Shown one piece after another: positions 1-11,420 of a stretch of DNA of 64,000 nucleotides; the first letter of the stretch is position 1; each line of letters begins with the position of its first letter. The position numbers and the translations under genes are program-made. A model generated the notes under the pieces. It ran no database searches and had not been told where the DNA came from. It worked only from the letters and a program-made list of their open reading frames with translations. The DNA comes from Plantago major (lineage: Eukaryota; Streptophyta; Magnoliopsida; Lamiales; Plantaginaceae), in assembly GCA_026545765.1 (NCBI GenBank), contig CM048842.1:19990667-20054666 (forward strand). Direction: 5' to 3'.

Positions 1-285
1 GTTTCAACCAATGAGTCATTATATATGACATTGGATGAATACCTAGATGATATACACTATCTGGAAGAAATATACAAGTATTTCAACCTATCTTAGCTGC
101 AAGTAGACCATGCCTGGGTCTGGGGAAAGTACTTCTGGGTCAAACATTTTCTACGGAAGAATCACAAGCTTGGCAAGAGTTACCATGAAATATGTGACTT
201 ATCCAGAAAGACAGAGCTCTCTGTCAGAAGGATTCTTTATGACTATGTCCAAGAATGCAGAAAAGTGGATGATCATGTCAACTGA
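1..285 (+). pseudogene. Retrotransposon accessory gene, C-terminal module (third copy)
   Basis: Reading frame 1 from base 1 encodes the same C-terminal module seen at 53210-53805, including the YFWVKHFLRKN motif and the same stop codon (283-285). A TAG at 94-96 replaces a CAG present in the other copy, so this copy is broken. The function is unknown. It belongs to the extra coding region that this copia family carries between pol and the 3' LTR. Confidence 0.75.
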
Positions 286-731
286 TCTAGAAAGGATGCT
301 GAAGAACTTGAGGTATATGAACCCAAGTTGCATTTCTGAAGACTTGAAGACTAGTAACATTAGAATACTCTCTTGGATGATCATGTCAACTGATCTAGAA
401 GTCTTTGTTCTAATTTACTTAGTATGTTTTGTTACCTTTTTGTAATCTTGCTGATTGTTTCTGAATTTCTCTATCTGTAAAAGTTGCATCTTACTCTGTA
501 AACTGTACCTATCTAAAGATCATACTCTCAGATACATTCTAATAGATGACAACTTATCAGCAAAGATTACTTCTTGTGATTTGGTTGATGTTTACTTTCT
601 GCACTTAATTCAACTAAAATTGAATATCATTCAAAATGATTAAGTGGTGGATTGTTTTCTCTTCCAGGATTACAAATTTGTAATAGGACTTAAAAGATAG
701 TCATGGATGACTGATCAAAAAGGGGGAAATT
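286..731 (+). other. Copia 3' untranslated region with polypurine tract
   Basis: Non-coding internal end of the element, collinear with 53806-54238. At 374-400 a 25-base stretch repeats the sequence at 267-293 and replaces the sequence seen in the related copy. The polypurine tract (five A, five G, three A; 717-730) is next to the LTR. Confidence 0.75.
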
Positions 732-2212
732 TGTTAGGAATATCTGTTAGTATTTTGATCACTCATCACATGTTCTTATCTTAGCCAGAAAGGTGATTAA
801 GTACTCTTGGTTCACTTGAACATTGTAAAAGAGGAAATCACTGAGTATGATTAGTCTAGTAAATCTTGTAGTAGGATTATAGGTCTCTGAGTGTAATTTT
901 TTTTTCCAGAAGACCATGAAGATCAATCCTAGCAATGGAGCTTTTCTGAAGATTAGAAGACTGAAGATTGCACAAGATTTATAAAGATATCAAGGTTTAG
1001 TCTAACTCAGAAAGACTATGTCCTTAATCCTTTCTTAAGTGTATTTACTTACTTTTGAAATATGATTCTGGACATATGACATCATGAGTATGGAGCATGC
1101 AAGCCATCAGAAAGGCTTATGTATCCGTTGAAGACTACAGGACAAGAAATAGTACAAGTGCATTAATTGCATCGGCAGAAAAGCCGCTGAAGCACAGTCC
1201 TCTCTGAGACATGAGACAAGGCCTTCTGAGTACTCATTTCAAGATAAGTATGGACTGAATTTGAATTGTGTCTAACGGATATCATTCCAATAACTCACAA
1301 ATTCATCTATATATATCACACACTTAGATGCTGAGAAATACACACCTTAGAACGCTCTATCTTGCAAACTTACCATCAAGCAAAGTATTCTCTCAAGAAC
1401 TCTACTACCCTTTCTGAAAGCTTTCTGTTGCTCAAAAAATCACTAGTAGTTCTAAGTTGTCCTGAACCTTAACAAGAGATTGTTATTCGTGAAAGAGTTG
1501 AACTATCAGATACCCTTTCTGAAGCTCATTCTCGAGCGGACATCAATTACTTGGGTCAAGAAGAGCGCATCGCCATCCACTGAACAAGTGTATTAAGTAG
1601 TCTTGTTCTATTAGGCTCTCTGAAAACGTAACTGAAAAGTTATACGAGAAGCCTCTCTGACAAACCTTATAACCAACACCATCAAGGCGTGGAGTAGAGG
1701 AAGTACTTGATTTGGGAAATCAAGGAATAACTCCAAGGTTATCTGAGTAGAGGAAGTACTTAGCTCTAGGAGTTGGGGAATAACTCAGGGGGAACATTTG
1801 ATTGGGAACCATTTGTTTAGGAATCTTAGAATAAGATTATTGTAAGGTGAACTCAATTATCTGTTCTAGTGAATTCTAGGTCTCAGAAAGACCGAAGTGG
1901 ATTAGTTGGAGGATTACGCCACCTCCAAATACCACTATACTTGTTGTGTCATTTACCTTTCTGTATTTACATTTCAGCAAAGCACACACACATACTTATT
2001 GTTTCTGCACTTACCTATCTCTGTATTTACATTTCTGCAAAGCACACACTCATACTTATTGTTTCTTCACCTACCTATCTTAAAGTCTTCCGCGCTCTGA
2101 ATTTAAGTATCAGAAACCCCCAGGTTTCTAAGAAACTGTGTTTATCGACAAAAGTTTTAAAAGACTATTCACCCCCCTCTAGTCTTTTACTTTGCCGTTA
2201 TCTGGACCAACA
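732..2212 (+). repeat. Copia 3' LTR
   Basis: Starts TGTTAGGAATATC after a polypurine tract and ends GGACCAACA, so it has TG...CA ends. It is about 1.48 kb and closely matches the LTRs at 40839-42249 and 54239-55667. It contains a run of seven C near its 3' end (2171-2177). Confidence 0.92.
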
Positions 2213-3463
2213 CTCTGTTCCATTCTCCGTGCCCTCTTCTTCCTTGGCCGGAATGCAACTTGCTCCTACCTCCGGAGTGGCCACCATGTTCGCAGAATCC
2301 TCGTTTACTGCAGAGATCAGATCCTGATCCACAATATCTGTATCTCCCTCTTGTTCGGGAGTCAACTCATCAACAGGATCACCGGGGGTCATCATCTCTT
2401 CCACTGTCGCTTCTCCAACAATCGGAATCAACGATGCACACCCACAAGCTGCGCAAATCTGTTTTGAGACCTCAACACGGGTCTCATTTTCCGAAACAGT
2501 CACCTCAACCGGTGTTTTTGTGATCACCTTAATAGCCATAGCTCTCTCAGAAGTATTAAGGAATTTACACCTTTCCCTTTCTTGGTTTTTCTCTACCAGC
2601 TGCTGGAGGGTACCTTTGATCTGATCGCTGTCCCTTTCTAATTTTTGAACTGTGGCTTGTAATGCATCCAACCTCTCAGCGGTAGCTGCATGTATCATCG
2701 ATGTGTGTTGCATGGTGGCATGACAACTTTTCACAAACCCTCGCAGATCCTCCAAAAAACCTTCTGGAAGTTGTGATTCGGGAAGGCGGCGTTCCGGACA
2801 ATTAGAGCCGCTGAGCTTAGCACGTTTACTGCTGTGCTCTGAGCTTTTTGCTATCCTCTTGAACACAGCACTTAATCCGACAGGGGTGCTCTCCCCCATC
2901 CATCCTCCACATGCCATATCAGCCAGCACTTGTGAAGACTCTTCAAGCCCATCAAAGAAGCACTGGTTTAAATCTGTTGTACCAAAACGGTGGTGGGGGC
3001 ACTGACGCTGTAAATCACGGAATCTCTCCCATGCTTCAAAGAAGGGTTCTCCTTGTCGCTGCTTAAACTCACTAATCTGTGCTCTGAAGCTCGTGGTCAT
3101 CGATACAGGGTAGTATTTGCCCATAAAGGTTTGGAAAGCTTTGTCCCAAGTAGTGATGCTGCCTTCCTCCAGACCGTTCATCCAAGTTCGGGCCTTGCCA
3201 AAAAGACACATGGGGAAGATCCTGAGCCTCAAATCATCCTTAACCCCTTCGGGTTTCTCCAGTCCGGAGATGAAATGCTCAATTTCTCTGAGGAAACCCA
3301 TGACGTCCTCATTCTCGACTCCATAGAACTTCGGAAGTTGTTGGAGGAGATGCTTCTTAACCTCGAGACCGCGCACATTAGATGGTGTGGCTATGGCTGG
3401 GCGACAGGCATCCTGCACAGGTAAAAGGAGTGTGTACATTGAAGGTTGCTCCATGGTAGCCAT
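2213..3463 (-). CDS. gag: Gypsy Gag polyprotein (retrotransposon gag domain), 3' truncated
   Basis: An open frame starts at 3463 and runs about 417 codons to the copia insertion point at 2212/2213, where it continues only a few codons into LTR sequence. Residues about 40-180 match the plant retrotransposon gag domain: a W-containing segment ending in TTWDKAFQTFMGKYYPV and the EAWERFRDLQRQCPHH block, both typical of Athila/Tat-like gypsy elements. Gag forms the virus-like particle that packages element RNA. No zinc knuckle is seen in the surviving part. The frame is uninterrupted up to the insertion, so the element was fairly young when broken. Confidence 0.8.
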
Positions 3464-3660
3464 ATCTGCGACCCTGTGCTATAAGACTGACACAACACTA
3501 GAACTACGCAAACGTAAACACCCGTTAGTTAAAACAAGCACTCAAGACAAAGAACAGAGAGGTAACACAGGAAAAAGACTAACAAAAACAAAAGCTAGAA
3601 AAGGAAAAGAAAAATAAAAATATTGTTGCTTTTATTCGTAAACTTAACAAAGGAGTTAAG

Positions 3661-3678
3661 TCCCCGGCAGCGGCTCCA
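3661..3678 (-). promoter_or_regulatory. Primer binding site (tRNA-Asp type)
   Basis: On the minus strand this reads TGGAGCCGCTGCCGGGGA, close to the usual plant gypsy primer site complementary to the 3' end of tRNA-Asp (TGGCGCCGTTGCCGGGGA). It lies nine bases downstream of the LTR end, inside the TCAAGTTTT leader common in such elements. Confidence 0.75.
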
Positions 3679-3687
3679 AAAACTTGA

Positions 3688-5081
3688 TGTGTCAAATCAA
3701 AGTTCTAAATTTATTTATAGCCAAGAGTTAATCATCAATACTACGAAAACCTATAGTGTAGTGGAGTTAACCCCGGGATCGGTCTCGAAGGACTTAACTA
3801 GGCTGAGTCTTGTTTACGAATGAGAGTAACAATATGAAAAGCAGTAAATGTTTGTTTGCCTCGGCGGCGAGATAGAAAACTAAAGTAAATAACTACTTGT
3901 AACTAGTAGAAACCGATTTGAAAGTAATGAGATTAAGAAATGAATGGGAAAATTATGGAGTGGTAACGTCAACAAGCTAGCTAGAAGGATATACGTGATT
4001 CACGGGATTGATTACGCAAGTTGTCACGGACTTGGGTTAAAAAAACGAATAGCACTAGTGGAGGCGTCAATTCTACTAGGCTACAATTAATCTAGCTAAT
4101 CCTACTATTACTGTTTGCAACTAACTGTTAGATTGAAGCAAGACGGAAAACATTTGGGCGTATCGATTAAATGCTTAATCTAACAGTGATATTGACGTAT
4201 GGCGCATCAAACGTAATAGCAAGATATGCGATTAATCCAAAAAGCACAAGTAATCTAATCCCGATGCACTTCGAATCATATAAACCCTAGCTAGCATGCA
4301 TTGAATCAGTCACCACCCCATAATCGGGGTGTTTAGCTACTCATGATAAGCGAAAGCACAATCTCACAAGCAATAAACATAATCTCAAGCACAAAACAAA
4401 GATTCGAGAGAGTTGATACAATTTTACCCTTCGTTGTTACAAACCCTAGGTAGAAACTGAAGAACGGAAACGAATCGATGCAAAACCTGTGTAGATAATT
4501 CCCAATCAATGTCAATCTTCGAATTACAAGGGAAAACGGTTCAATTACCTCGAAATCGGGTAATTGCCTAGAAAACTAGGTCTAGCTCTAGAGCAAGGTA
4601 TTGTTCTTCACAATAGAATGAATATGAAAAGTGATTATGTCTAATTCTCCCAATAGAAAAGAGAAAAACTAGGGTTTAACGAATTAGGAAACAAATCGGC
4701 AAAAGACGGAAGAAGAGGAAAATCGGCCGCCAGTTCAATCGCATCGCCATTGCTTCTAGCGTAAAGTTTATGCGTCGGCGTTACAACTTCTTTTGGAATG
4801 ACCATTTTGCTCTTCGACGCCTTTTTTACTCCAATTCTCGATATTTTGGCCTTCTCGCTCCACTTCTAGCATCCGTACGAGGCATTGGCTCCATAGCTTG
4901 TAGATGCATACAAAGTACACCATTTTTGCCTTCCATTAGCGCGGTTTAGCTAAATATTTACAAAACACACAAAGAACAAAACGAGTAAAAATATTCAAGA
5001 AAAACTAAATAAAGCTATACTCAAGGATGATAAAAAGACGGTAAAAAAGACCAAATGAGACGGTCTAAAACTGACTCATCA
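3688..5081 (-). repeat. Gypsy 5' LTR (minus orientation)
   Basis: On the minus strand it begins TGATGAGTCAG at 5081 and ends ACACA at 3688, directly before the primer binding site. It is about 1.39 kb. The same TGATGAG start opens the LTR pieces at 5937, 28698 and 11972. The bases after it, 5082-5086 (agaat), would be the target duplication; the other copy is not visible. Confidence 0.75.
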
Positions 5082-5937
5082 AGAATCTTTGAACGAGAGT
5101 ATTGAGTTGAAGGGTTTTTACGAAGATCTTTGAACGAGCCTAACCTATATGAACGATTTCAAACCCTAGAAGCGAATACACAAAGCTATCACGCAACTAC
5201 CATGTTCAGAATGATTTAGCTACTCATAATCGAAGCAAGGATGAAAGAACACAAGATATTGCTCATGATTAACACAAACAGAATGATAATCGCATGCAAG
5301 CTAAAACAATTTGAGAAACCGAGTAAGAACGAATTGAATAAGATAAAACAATAGAGATTTACCATAGTAATCAGGGATTCGATATCAATCCTTCGTTAAA
5401 CAAGCAAAACCAAGCTCCAAAATTGTCAAAGTATGAATATGGAGCTTTTTTCCTTGAACTAGGTTAAAAGAAGTTTGAGAGAAAAATTCCAATTCTAAGC
5501 TAATAAGGAAAAACAAAACTTATGTTCTGCGTCTCTCGCCGCGGCGGAAGGAATAGCTCCCCGCGGCGAGCCTTCTTAATAGAAGAATATATAGCCCTCA
5601 CATAATTTCACAGCGGCGGGCAAATCCCTTCGCCGCGGCGAGCTTCAATCTTCAAAACAGGAGCTTCATTCGCGGTATCCAGTCGCCGCGACGAGCCTCT
5701 TCAGCAAATCCAGTACTGCATGCGCAAAATCTCGCCATGGCAGACAAAATCCCTCGCCGCGGCGAGCCTAGCTGATTGGCTTTTCCTCTTTCTGTGCTCA
5801 AAATGAATAATTCCTACAAGAAAGGAACAAAACACCAAAGCGTAAAAATGAACAAAAAAACACTAAAAAACTAAAATCAAAGACTCACAAAGACCGTTAA
5901 AAAGGACCAAATGAGACCCTAAATTATAGTCTCATCA
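5082..5937 (-). repeat. Older gypsy LTR fragment with GC-rich palindromes
   Basis: On the minus strand it starts TGATGAGACTATA at 5937. It shares the start region and the agctactcatgataag-type segment with the LTR at 3688-5081 but differs elsewhere. It is cut at 5082 by insertion of the younger gypsy element. Between 5528 and 5768 it carries several copies of a CTCGCCGCGGCGAG-like palindrome in an otherwise AT-rich LTR. Confidence 0.7.
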
Positions 5938-6584
5938 TGAAGTATGTTAAGTGATTCTTATTCTATAGAGTATTCCTACATAACTGAGAAAATTATTAAG
6001 ACTACTCACCTGACAAACTACTTTAACAAACACCACGCACGGGGTGGAGTACAGGAAGTACTTAGTTTGGGAAACTAAGGAACAACTCCAAGGTTACTGA
6101 GCACTGGAAGTACTTAATTTGGAAAACTAAGGAATAGCTCAAAGGATTCTGAGTACAGGAAGTACTTGGCTAAGAAAGCCGGGGAATAACTCAGGGGGGA
6201 CACTTGGTTGGGAACCTAGTGTAAAAGGGAATCAAGGGATAGGATTATTGTAAGGAGAACTCAATATCTATCTTAGTGAATTTCAAGTCCTGAGAAAGGG
6301 CGAGTGGATTAGTTGAGGGATTACGCCACCCTCAGATACCACTATAAAGATCTGTGTTATTTACTTTTTGCAACCTATTAATTGATTTATTTACCTTGCT
6401 GAATATTTACACACTTATATATTGCAAAGCACGTGCACTTATCACATAGAAAGTCTTCCGCTCTCTGAATATAAGTATCAGATATCTTCACACATATCTG
6501 AGAAACTGTTTTATCGTCAAAAGTTTTAAAAGACTATTCCCCCCCCCCCCCCAGTCTTTTACTTTGTCGTTATTTGGACCAACA
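5938..6584 (+). repeat. Copia LTR, 3' part
   Basis: Matches the 3' half of the copia LTRs, most closely (as reverse complement) that at 29306-30901: repeated gtactt/aagtacttagtttgggaaactaagg blocks, a C-run (6541-6552) and the GGACCAACA end. It is broken at its left side by the gypsy LTR. To the right, at 6585, Helitron sequence starts. Confidence 0.8.
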
Positions 6585-8009
6585 ATCAACACGATAAAAA
6601 AAATCCTAAATGCTAGGAACTCCTTGATAGTAAGTACGTTTCTGGCCCCATTTGACTTATCAGAGTGCAAAATATCCGTATGGAACTCATCTTCACCATA
6701 TGGGAAAAGTAGGGGATAATGCATTGGAAGGTAGCTTGGATGCAGTTCTGAAATTCGTTTAAAATCACCATCTGTTTTCTCCAAGACAATATACAGGGAT
6801 CCATATTGTATTCATCATTATCTGAGCGTCGATAAATAAAATATTTCCAGCATACATAATAATAATAATGATTAAAGATATATATAATTATGAGGATTTA
6901 AAAAAAGTTGCAATTATTCAAACATACCAACAATTAATGCAGCAACTTCAGAACATGTTGGCAGATTATACATGCGCCCATCACGTGACCTCCTTCCAAT
7001 GAGACATAACTTAACATCCTTATCGGAGCTCTCCATGAAACGATCAACATCCATCCGAAAATTCTTGGCAATTGGATTTTCAACATCTATCATATTCTTT
7101 AGATCTTCTACGATTGATGAATCAATCGCACCTGGACTTTTTGATCTGGAAAACAATATTGAATTTGAATCATATTATATAAATGATTACATAGAGTTTT
7201 AATGAATTCAATATCCATAATAAAAAGGACAGTTAAATAGTACCGGACAGCATCAATTCTATCTTGATTTTCATCCTTGCCACAATACATATAAAGCTGT
7301 GAAAACTTTGGAGATTTGCCCTCAATTGGTAACAAACTACCAAGTCAATGATAATTATTTCCACCAAGCCTATATGTATAAAGATCATGTCCATTGTTGA
7401 CTGAGTTGTCTTGGTTGCCACCCATAGAAGTGAAAGAGTACATCATATTATAAGCAACGTATGTGCTCAACATAATTACGACTCTTAATATGTCTATTTT
7501 CCAATAGATCACGTAGTAGTCGTGGAGGTTGTTTGAGGAGGGGTAGCTGCATTTTACCACGGCTACAATAGAAACCAAATTCCGGACGGCTCAATGGACT
7601 ATTTTTAATCTTCTCGTCAAACCACATAAGGTTCACCACAATACCCACACACATATGTGGGATCGCCATGTCTTGGTAAGCTACAAAACAAATAATACAA
7701 ATATTAACTTAATTGTGTGTGGCAATCTACTTATTGTAAGTGAAATTGAATGATAATAGAAAAGCTACCTATCATTGATATGCCACTATTTTTCCAAGGA
7801 ACCATGTCCTTTTTTTTATGGCTCTTCATGGCTATCTTTCGTGATTCCTTATGTTTCTCGAAAGGTGATTGGTCTACATTCATATCTCTCCGCAAATTCA
7901 AAGTATATTTATCTAGCAACTGAACAATACGTTTTTCAGCAAGAGGTATGCACTCTTCAACCTCCGAAGGTACACTTATCACTACCTCAATGAATAAGAT
8001 AAGAAGCAT
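6585..8009 (-). pseudogene. Helitron Rep/helicase-like gene, N-terminal fragment
   Basis: Several minus-strand exon-like frames line up in order with the plant Helitron N-terminal region (Helitron_like_N). About 7669-7448 has the PLSRPEFGFYCSRGKMQLP block; 7345-7240 has TYRLGGNNYH followed by GSLLPIEGKSPKFSQLYMYCGKDE; 7156-6914 has the NPIAKNFRMD and DGRMYNLPTCSEVAALI blocks; 6804-6600 has LHPSYLPMHYPLLFPYGEDE. In intact Helitrons these precede the HUH Rep nuclease and helicase used in rolling-circle transposition; those parts are absent. Gaps between frames include GT/AG-like borders, so introns are likely. The gene stops at 6585 where the copia LTR was inserted. Confidence 0.8.
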
Positions 8010-8275
8010 GTATTATTATTCACTAAATATTCTTTCAATTATTTATAATAATATAAAGTAATTGGAGTATAACATTTTTAGTACGTAATTTAAAAAAACA
8101 CTAATTGTATCATCTTGGGTCTTCATGATATATAAAGTAATTAAATTGATGTGACTTGAGATGTCTCCTCAAATTCAACGTAAATGGTATGTTCAATTTA
8201 TTTAACCTTGTAACTGCTTTGTAATTTTCATAAGATTTTGTCCTATGTGACATGGTTTTTCTTTTAAATAGTCTC

Positions 8276-8279
<4 letters not shown>
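8010..8279. other. AT-rich spacer
   Basis: No coding or repeat signal was recognised between the Helitron fragment and the TA microsatellite. Confidence 0.4.

Positions 8280-8348
<69 letters not shown>
8280..8348. repeat. (TA)n microsatellite
   Basis: About 69 bases of uninterrupted TA dinucleotide, directly left of a fold-back repeat whose relative at 14120 is also next to a TA run. Confidence 0.95.
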
Positions 8349-8351
<3 letters not shown>

Positions 8352-8361
8352 AAAGTAACAT

Positions 8362-8579
8362 AAGAGACGGTCTCTAGATAATTTATCTATAGGTCTATGT
8401 TTTTAGAAAAATCATTTATGTTATTAATCAAAACGTCTATGTTGTTAACGAAATCCATTTCTTTTGGAGTATGAAAAAACATCAATGTTGATAACATAGA
8501 CGTTTTGATTAATAACACCAATAAATTTATTGGCAATATAGGTCCGTCTCTAGATAAATTATCTAGATAGCGTCTCTTT
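8362..8579. repeat. Fold-back MITE (inverted repeat)
   Basis: The left end reads AAGAGACGGTCTCTAGATAA, and the reverse complement of the right end reads AAAGAGACGCTATCTAGATAA. The inner arms ttattaatcaaaacgtctatgtt and its complement also pair. The whole is a roughly 218-base hairpin-forming MITE. One arm recurs at 14120-14240 in inverse orientation. Confidence 0.65.
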
Positions 8580-9657
8580 GAAAACTTACTACATATAGAT
8601 TATATAGATAGCTAATATAACTATGGTGTTTGTTTTGTTCCAGGATTGTAGAATTTGTACCTATTATATGTTGCAAATCAATAATAATTTTTCTATCCGT
8701 ATATTTAAGATTAGTAGACCATTCATTCATCTTATTACCTCTGGTCCAAAATAAAATTCATAACTTTCTTTTTTTTGTGTTCTGTTAGAAACTTACTAAT
8801 CTATAAGTGGAAAGTTTTTACCCCACTAACTAAATCTTTATTATTTTTTTCCTACATTATCATCAATTTCTTCACTCTATTTCCTACTTTTTCAACCAAT
8901 TACCCCTTTATCAACATAATACCCAACACAAACTAATATCTTATTAATTTTTCTTAATAATAGAGAAAGTAAGGTATTCGAAAGTTTTTATTTGGACGGA
9001 GGAGTCTGTTTGGGATACAACTAAAGCAGACTATTTATCCATTAAAATAATCCAGGGTATTTGTTTTTTTTATTTTCTACAGTAAAAAGATTAACTTAAA
9101 TTTTTCTCCACTAAACAATCATCATTCTCTTTCGACCCTACTCTTACTTCATCTTTACTTTTTCAATCAAACTAACAACTTTAAATCATACTATTCATCA
9201 ACTAACATTTTTCCTTAACTCAGTTTTTTTCCTCTATATCAAACAACCAGTTAATTTTCATATCTCAACAAACTTCCCATAAATGAATTTTGGAGCTCCC
9301 ATTTCACGTCTTTTCATTTCTAAATGGCTAGAGATTTATATTCCTTGTTTTTTTTAGTCCTCGCAGATAACTAAAATTATGTTACATAAAGATTTGTAAT
9401 TTGTTGTCATTGGCAATAATTAGGAAATAGAGCATGACATGAATTTGAAAAACCATAGCTTATTTTACATCTGAAATGATTACCCAACAGAACACTGCAA
9501 CCCTATTTCCAAATATTATACTACTATACACAACTGATAATGAGATTTCCCAAGAAACATATTCAGCGGTTGTGCCTCAATACCTTTCCTCTGATAAATA
9601 AAAGGCGAAAAATGAGTAAAAATATTTGAATACATTGGGTCGAGTAGTATATATTTT
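8580..9657. other. AT-rich intergenic sequence, possible MITE end
   Basis: No gene is recognised. Around 8980-9005 the sequence gtttttatttggacggaggag resembles the right end of a Stowaway-type MITE, but a matching left end could not be fixed. Pyrimidine-rich simple stretches occur at 8810-8960 and 9060-9250. Confidence 0.35.
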
Positions 9658-10820
9658 ATGAATAATACTTACATTTTCACCACCATGGCGAAGAAGTTCG
9701 ACATGCTTGATGTGGCTACCAAGAACATATTGTACATCTGCAAATCATCCGGTAGCATCGAGAAAGACAGTCCATTTTCGTGTGAGGGATGTTTCATGAC
9801 AGATGATGATCGAAGTAATTTATGGTTTACGTATTGGAACATGGCGTTTGAGTGTGTGGAATGCATTGAAATGAATTGTGATGGCGTGGAGATAAGTATC
9901 GTTTAGATATAGAGGAGGACTAACCTGGCGCACATTGCAATTTAAGTATTGGAGATAAGTTGTTATTTTCATCCGGAATGCACTGGTTCAGTTAGTTCTA
10001 TATTTAGATAATGTTGTTTAAATATATTTAGTATATGATGGCATGGCATGGAGACTCTTGATTAGGTAGTTGAGAAAATCAGCACGATCCATACTCTAGT
10101 TTATAGCATTCTGTTGTAATTTCTATATTATTCCTGTCACCAAAGATATATATGTAAATATATTGAAAGAAAAATACCCCAAAATTCGTGCTGATTTTCT
10201 TTCCAAAATTCGGGATGACAGATGATCTATTTCTTGAGAATTAAATTTCATTTTTTCTTGGCTTGATTTTGCCACCTAGGATTTTTGCTTACGTGGCACA
10301 TCTCTTCTTACATTTAGACCATCACTTTTATCATATATATAAATTTTTCTTGTTTTTAAACTTTTTTTTGATTGTTTTTGTTTTCTTTAACTTTTTTTAT
10401 TATGTTTCTTTTTTAAGTTTTGAAGTTTATGGGTAATTTTGATTTTTTTCAATAAAATAGGATCAATGTGAAATTAACAAATATCTACCGTATTTACATT
10501 TTTGTCCAACGTATTTATGTATTTTACAAAGTGACACGTTTTGCGTAAATAAGCTGCCACATTTCATATGGTATTTAAATTGGACAATAATGCTTATATA
10601 AAATATGCCATACAATTAACAATTTATAGCATTTTTATAACAATTTAACATTTTATAACAAGTAATCATTTTTATGAAAATTAATCATTTTTATAACAAT
10701 TAATCATTTAATAATTAGTAATTTTTTTACAGTACGTATTATGTATGTCATGTTAGTAGTGTATACAATAAAGATTAATCATTTAGAAAATTAAAATGGG
10801 AGTATTAAGAAAGAATTGGT
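9658..10820. other. Intergenic region with one small ambiguous ORF
   Basis: 9658-9906 can be read as an 82-codon plus-strand ORF, while the minus strand of the same bases is also open for 65 codons and ends at a GTAAGTA splice-donor-like site. Neither product resembles a known family, so the stretch may be a decayed exon. The rest (9907-10820) is AT-rich with T- and A-runs and no recognised element. Confidence 0.3.
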
Positions 10821-11029
10821 AAGGCCTAGTTTGTTTGAACAATAAGTTACTATAGAAAATAAGTTGGTCAACTCAAAATGAGTTGAAAGGACCCAAATGT
10901 AATTGTTCAACTAACAGGGATTTATATGCAATCGAGACTTCCAACAAGGAGGTATATGTAATTGATCCGAAAGGTAACCATATATGGTATAATTTAAATT
11001 TTGTTACTTGATCACTAGCTACTTGCTCC

Positions 11030-11420
11030 AATAAAAAAGGTGGTCCGATAAGAAAAAAGTCAAGGTACTTAAAAATGCGAGTGCTTTCAGAAAGGCCAAA
11101 GCACTTTAAAAAGGCGAGTACATTCAAAAAATCCAAAGTATTCTTGAAAAAATGAGACCACTCAAAAGAATGCTAGGTGGTCATAAAAAAAGTGAATGCT
11201 CAAAAGAAGGCTTAGGCATTCATAAAAAAAGACAAGCACTCAAAAGAATGCTAGGTGCTTCGGAAAAAAGAACGAAAAATGATCCTCAAAAGAAACAGGG
11301 ATCTAGTGCATGAAAATAAATGAGTTGAGGTTCTCAAAAGAAATAGGAACCCACATGCACGTGCGTGAAAAGGAATGATATGAGGTTTTCAAAAGAAACA
11401 GGAAGCCACACGCACCAAAT
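11030..11420 (+). repeat. Degenerate tandem repeat, probable gypsy 3' untranslated region
   Basis: A phrase like ctcaaaagaatgctaggtg(g/c)t followed by cataaaaaaag recurs several times with drift, and a variant tctcaaaagaaa(t/c)aggaa follows. Short degenerate tandem repeats upstream of the 3' LTR are known from Tat-lineage gypsy elements. The gypsy 3' LTR starts 0.55 kb downstream, so this is probably its untranslated region. Confidence 0.5.

Larger units (their letters stand above)
1..2212 (+). mobile_element. Copia LTR retrotransposon, 3' end only
   Basis: This is the 3' end of a copia element that begins outside the window. It runs collinear with 53521-55667 of the complete plus-strand element: the end of the accessory gene (1-285), an untranslated stretch, a polypurine tract (717-730) and a full 3' LTR (732-2212). 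It sits inside the gag gene of a minus-strand gypsy element, which resumes at 2213. The presumed target duplication on this side would be ctctg (2213-2217), but the partner lies outside the window. Confidence 0.9.
2213..5081 (-). mobile_element. Ty3/gypsy gag-only element, truncated
   Basis: Read on the minus strand the order is LTR (5081 to 3688), primer binding site (3678 to 3661) and gag (3463 to 2213). The copia element then breaks it. No protease, reverse transcriptase or integrase remains in view; they may lie beyond the copia insertion or be missing, as in LARD-type elements. It is itself inserted into another gypsy LTR (5082-5937). Confidence 0.82.

Noticed and set aside
1869-2523. 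ORFs across the LTR/gypsy border
   Set aside because: They cross the insertion junction and read LTR sequence or the opposite strand of gag.
6488-6600. Helitron frame running into the copia LTR
   Set aside because: The end of that ORF (6488-6584) is LTR sequence read in reverse; the Helitron part stops at the insertion point 6585.
8110-8361. ORF with a long Tyr-Ile run
   Set aside because: It is produced by the TA microsatellite.
9658-9906. Possible small gene on either strand
   Set aside because: Both strands are open and neither product shows a recognised motif. Kept only as part of the description of the spacer.
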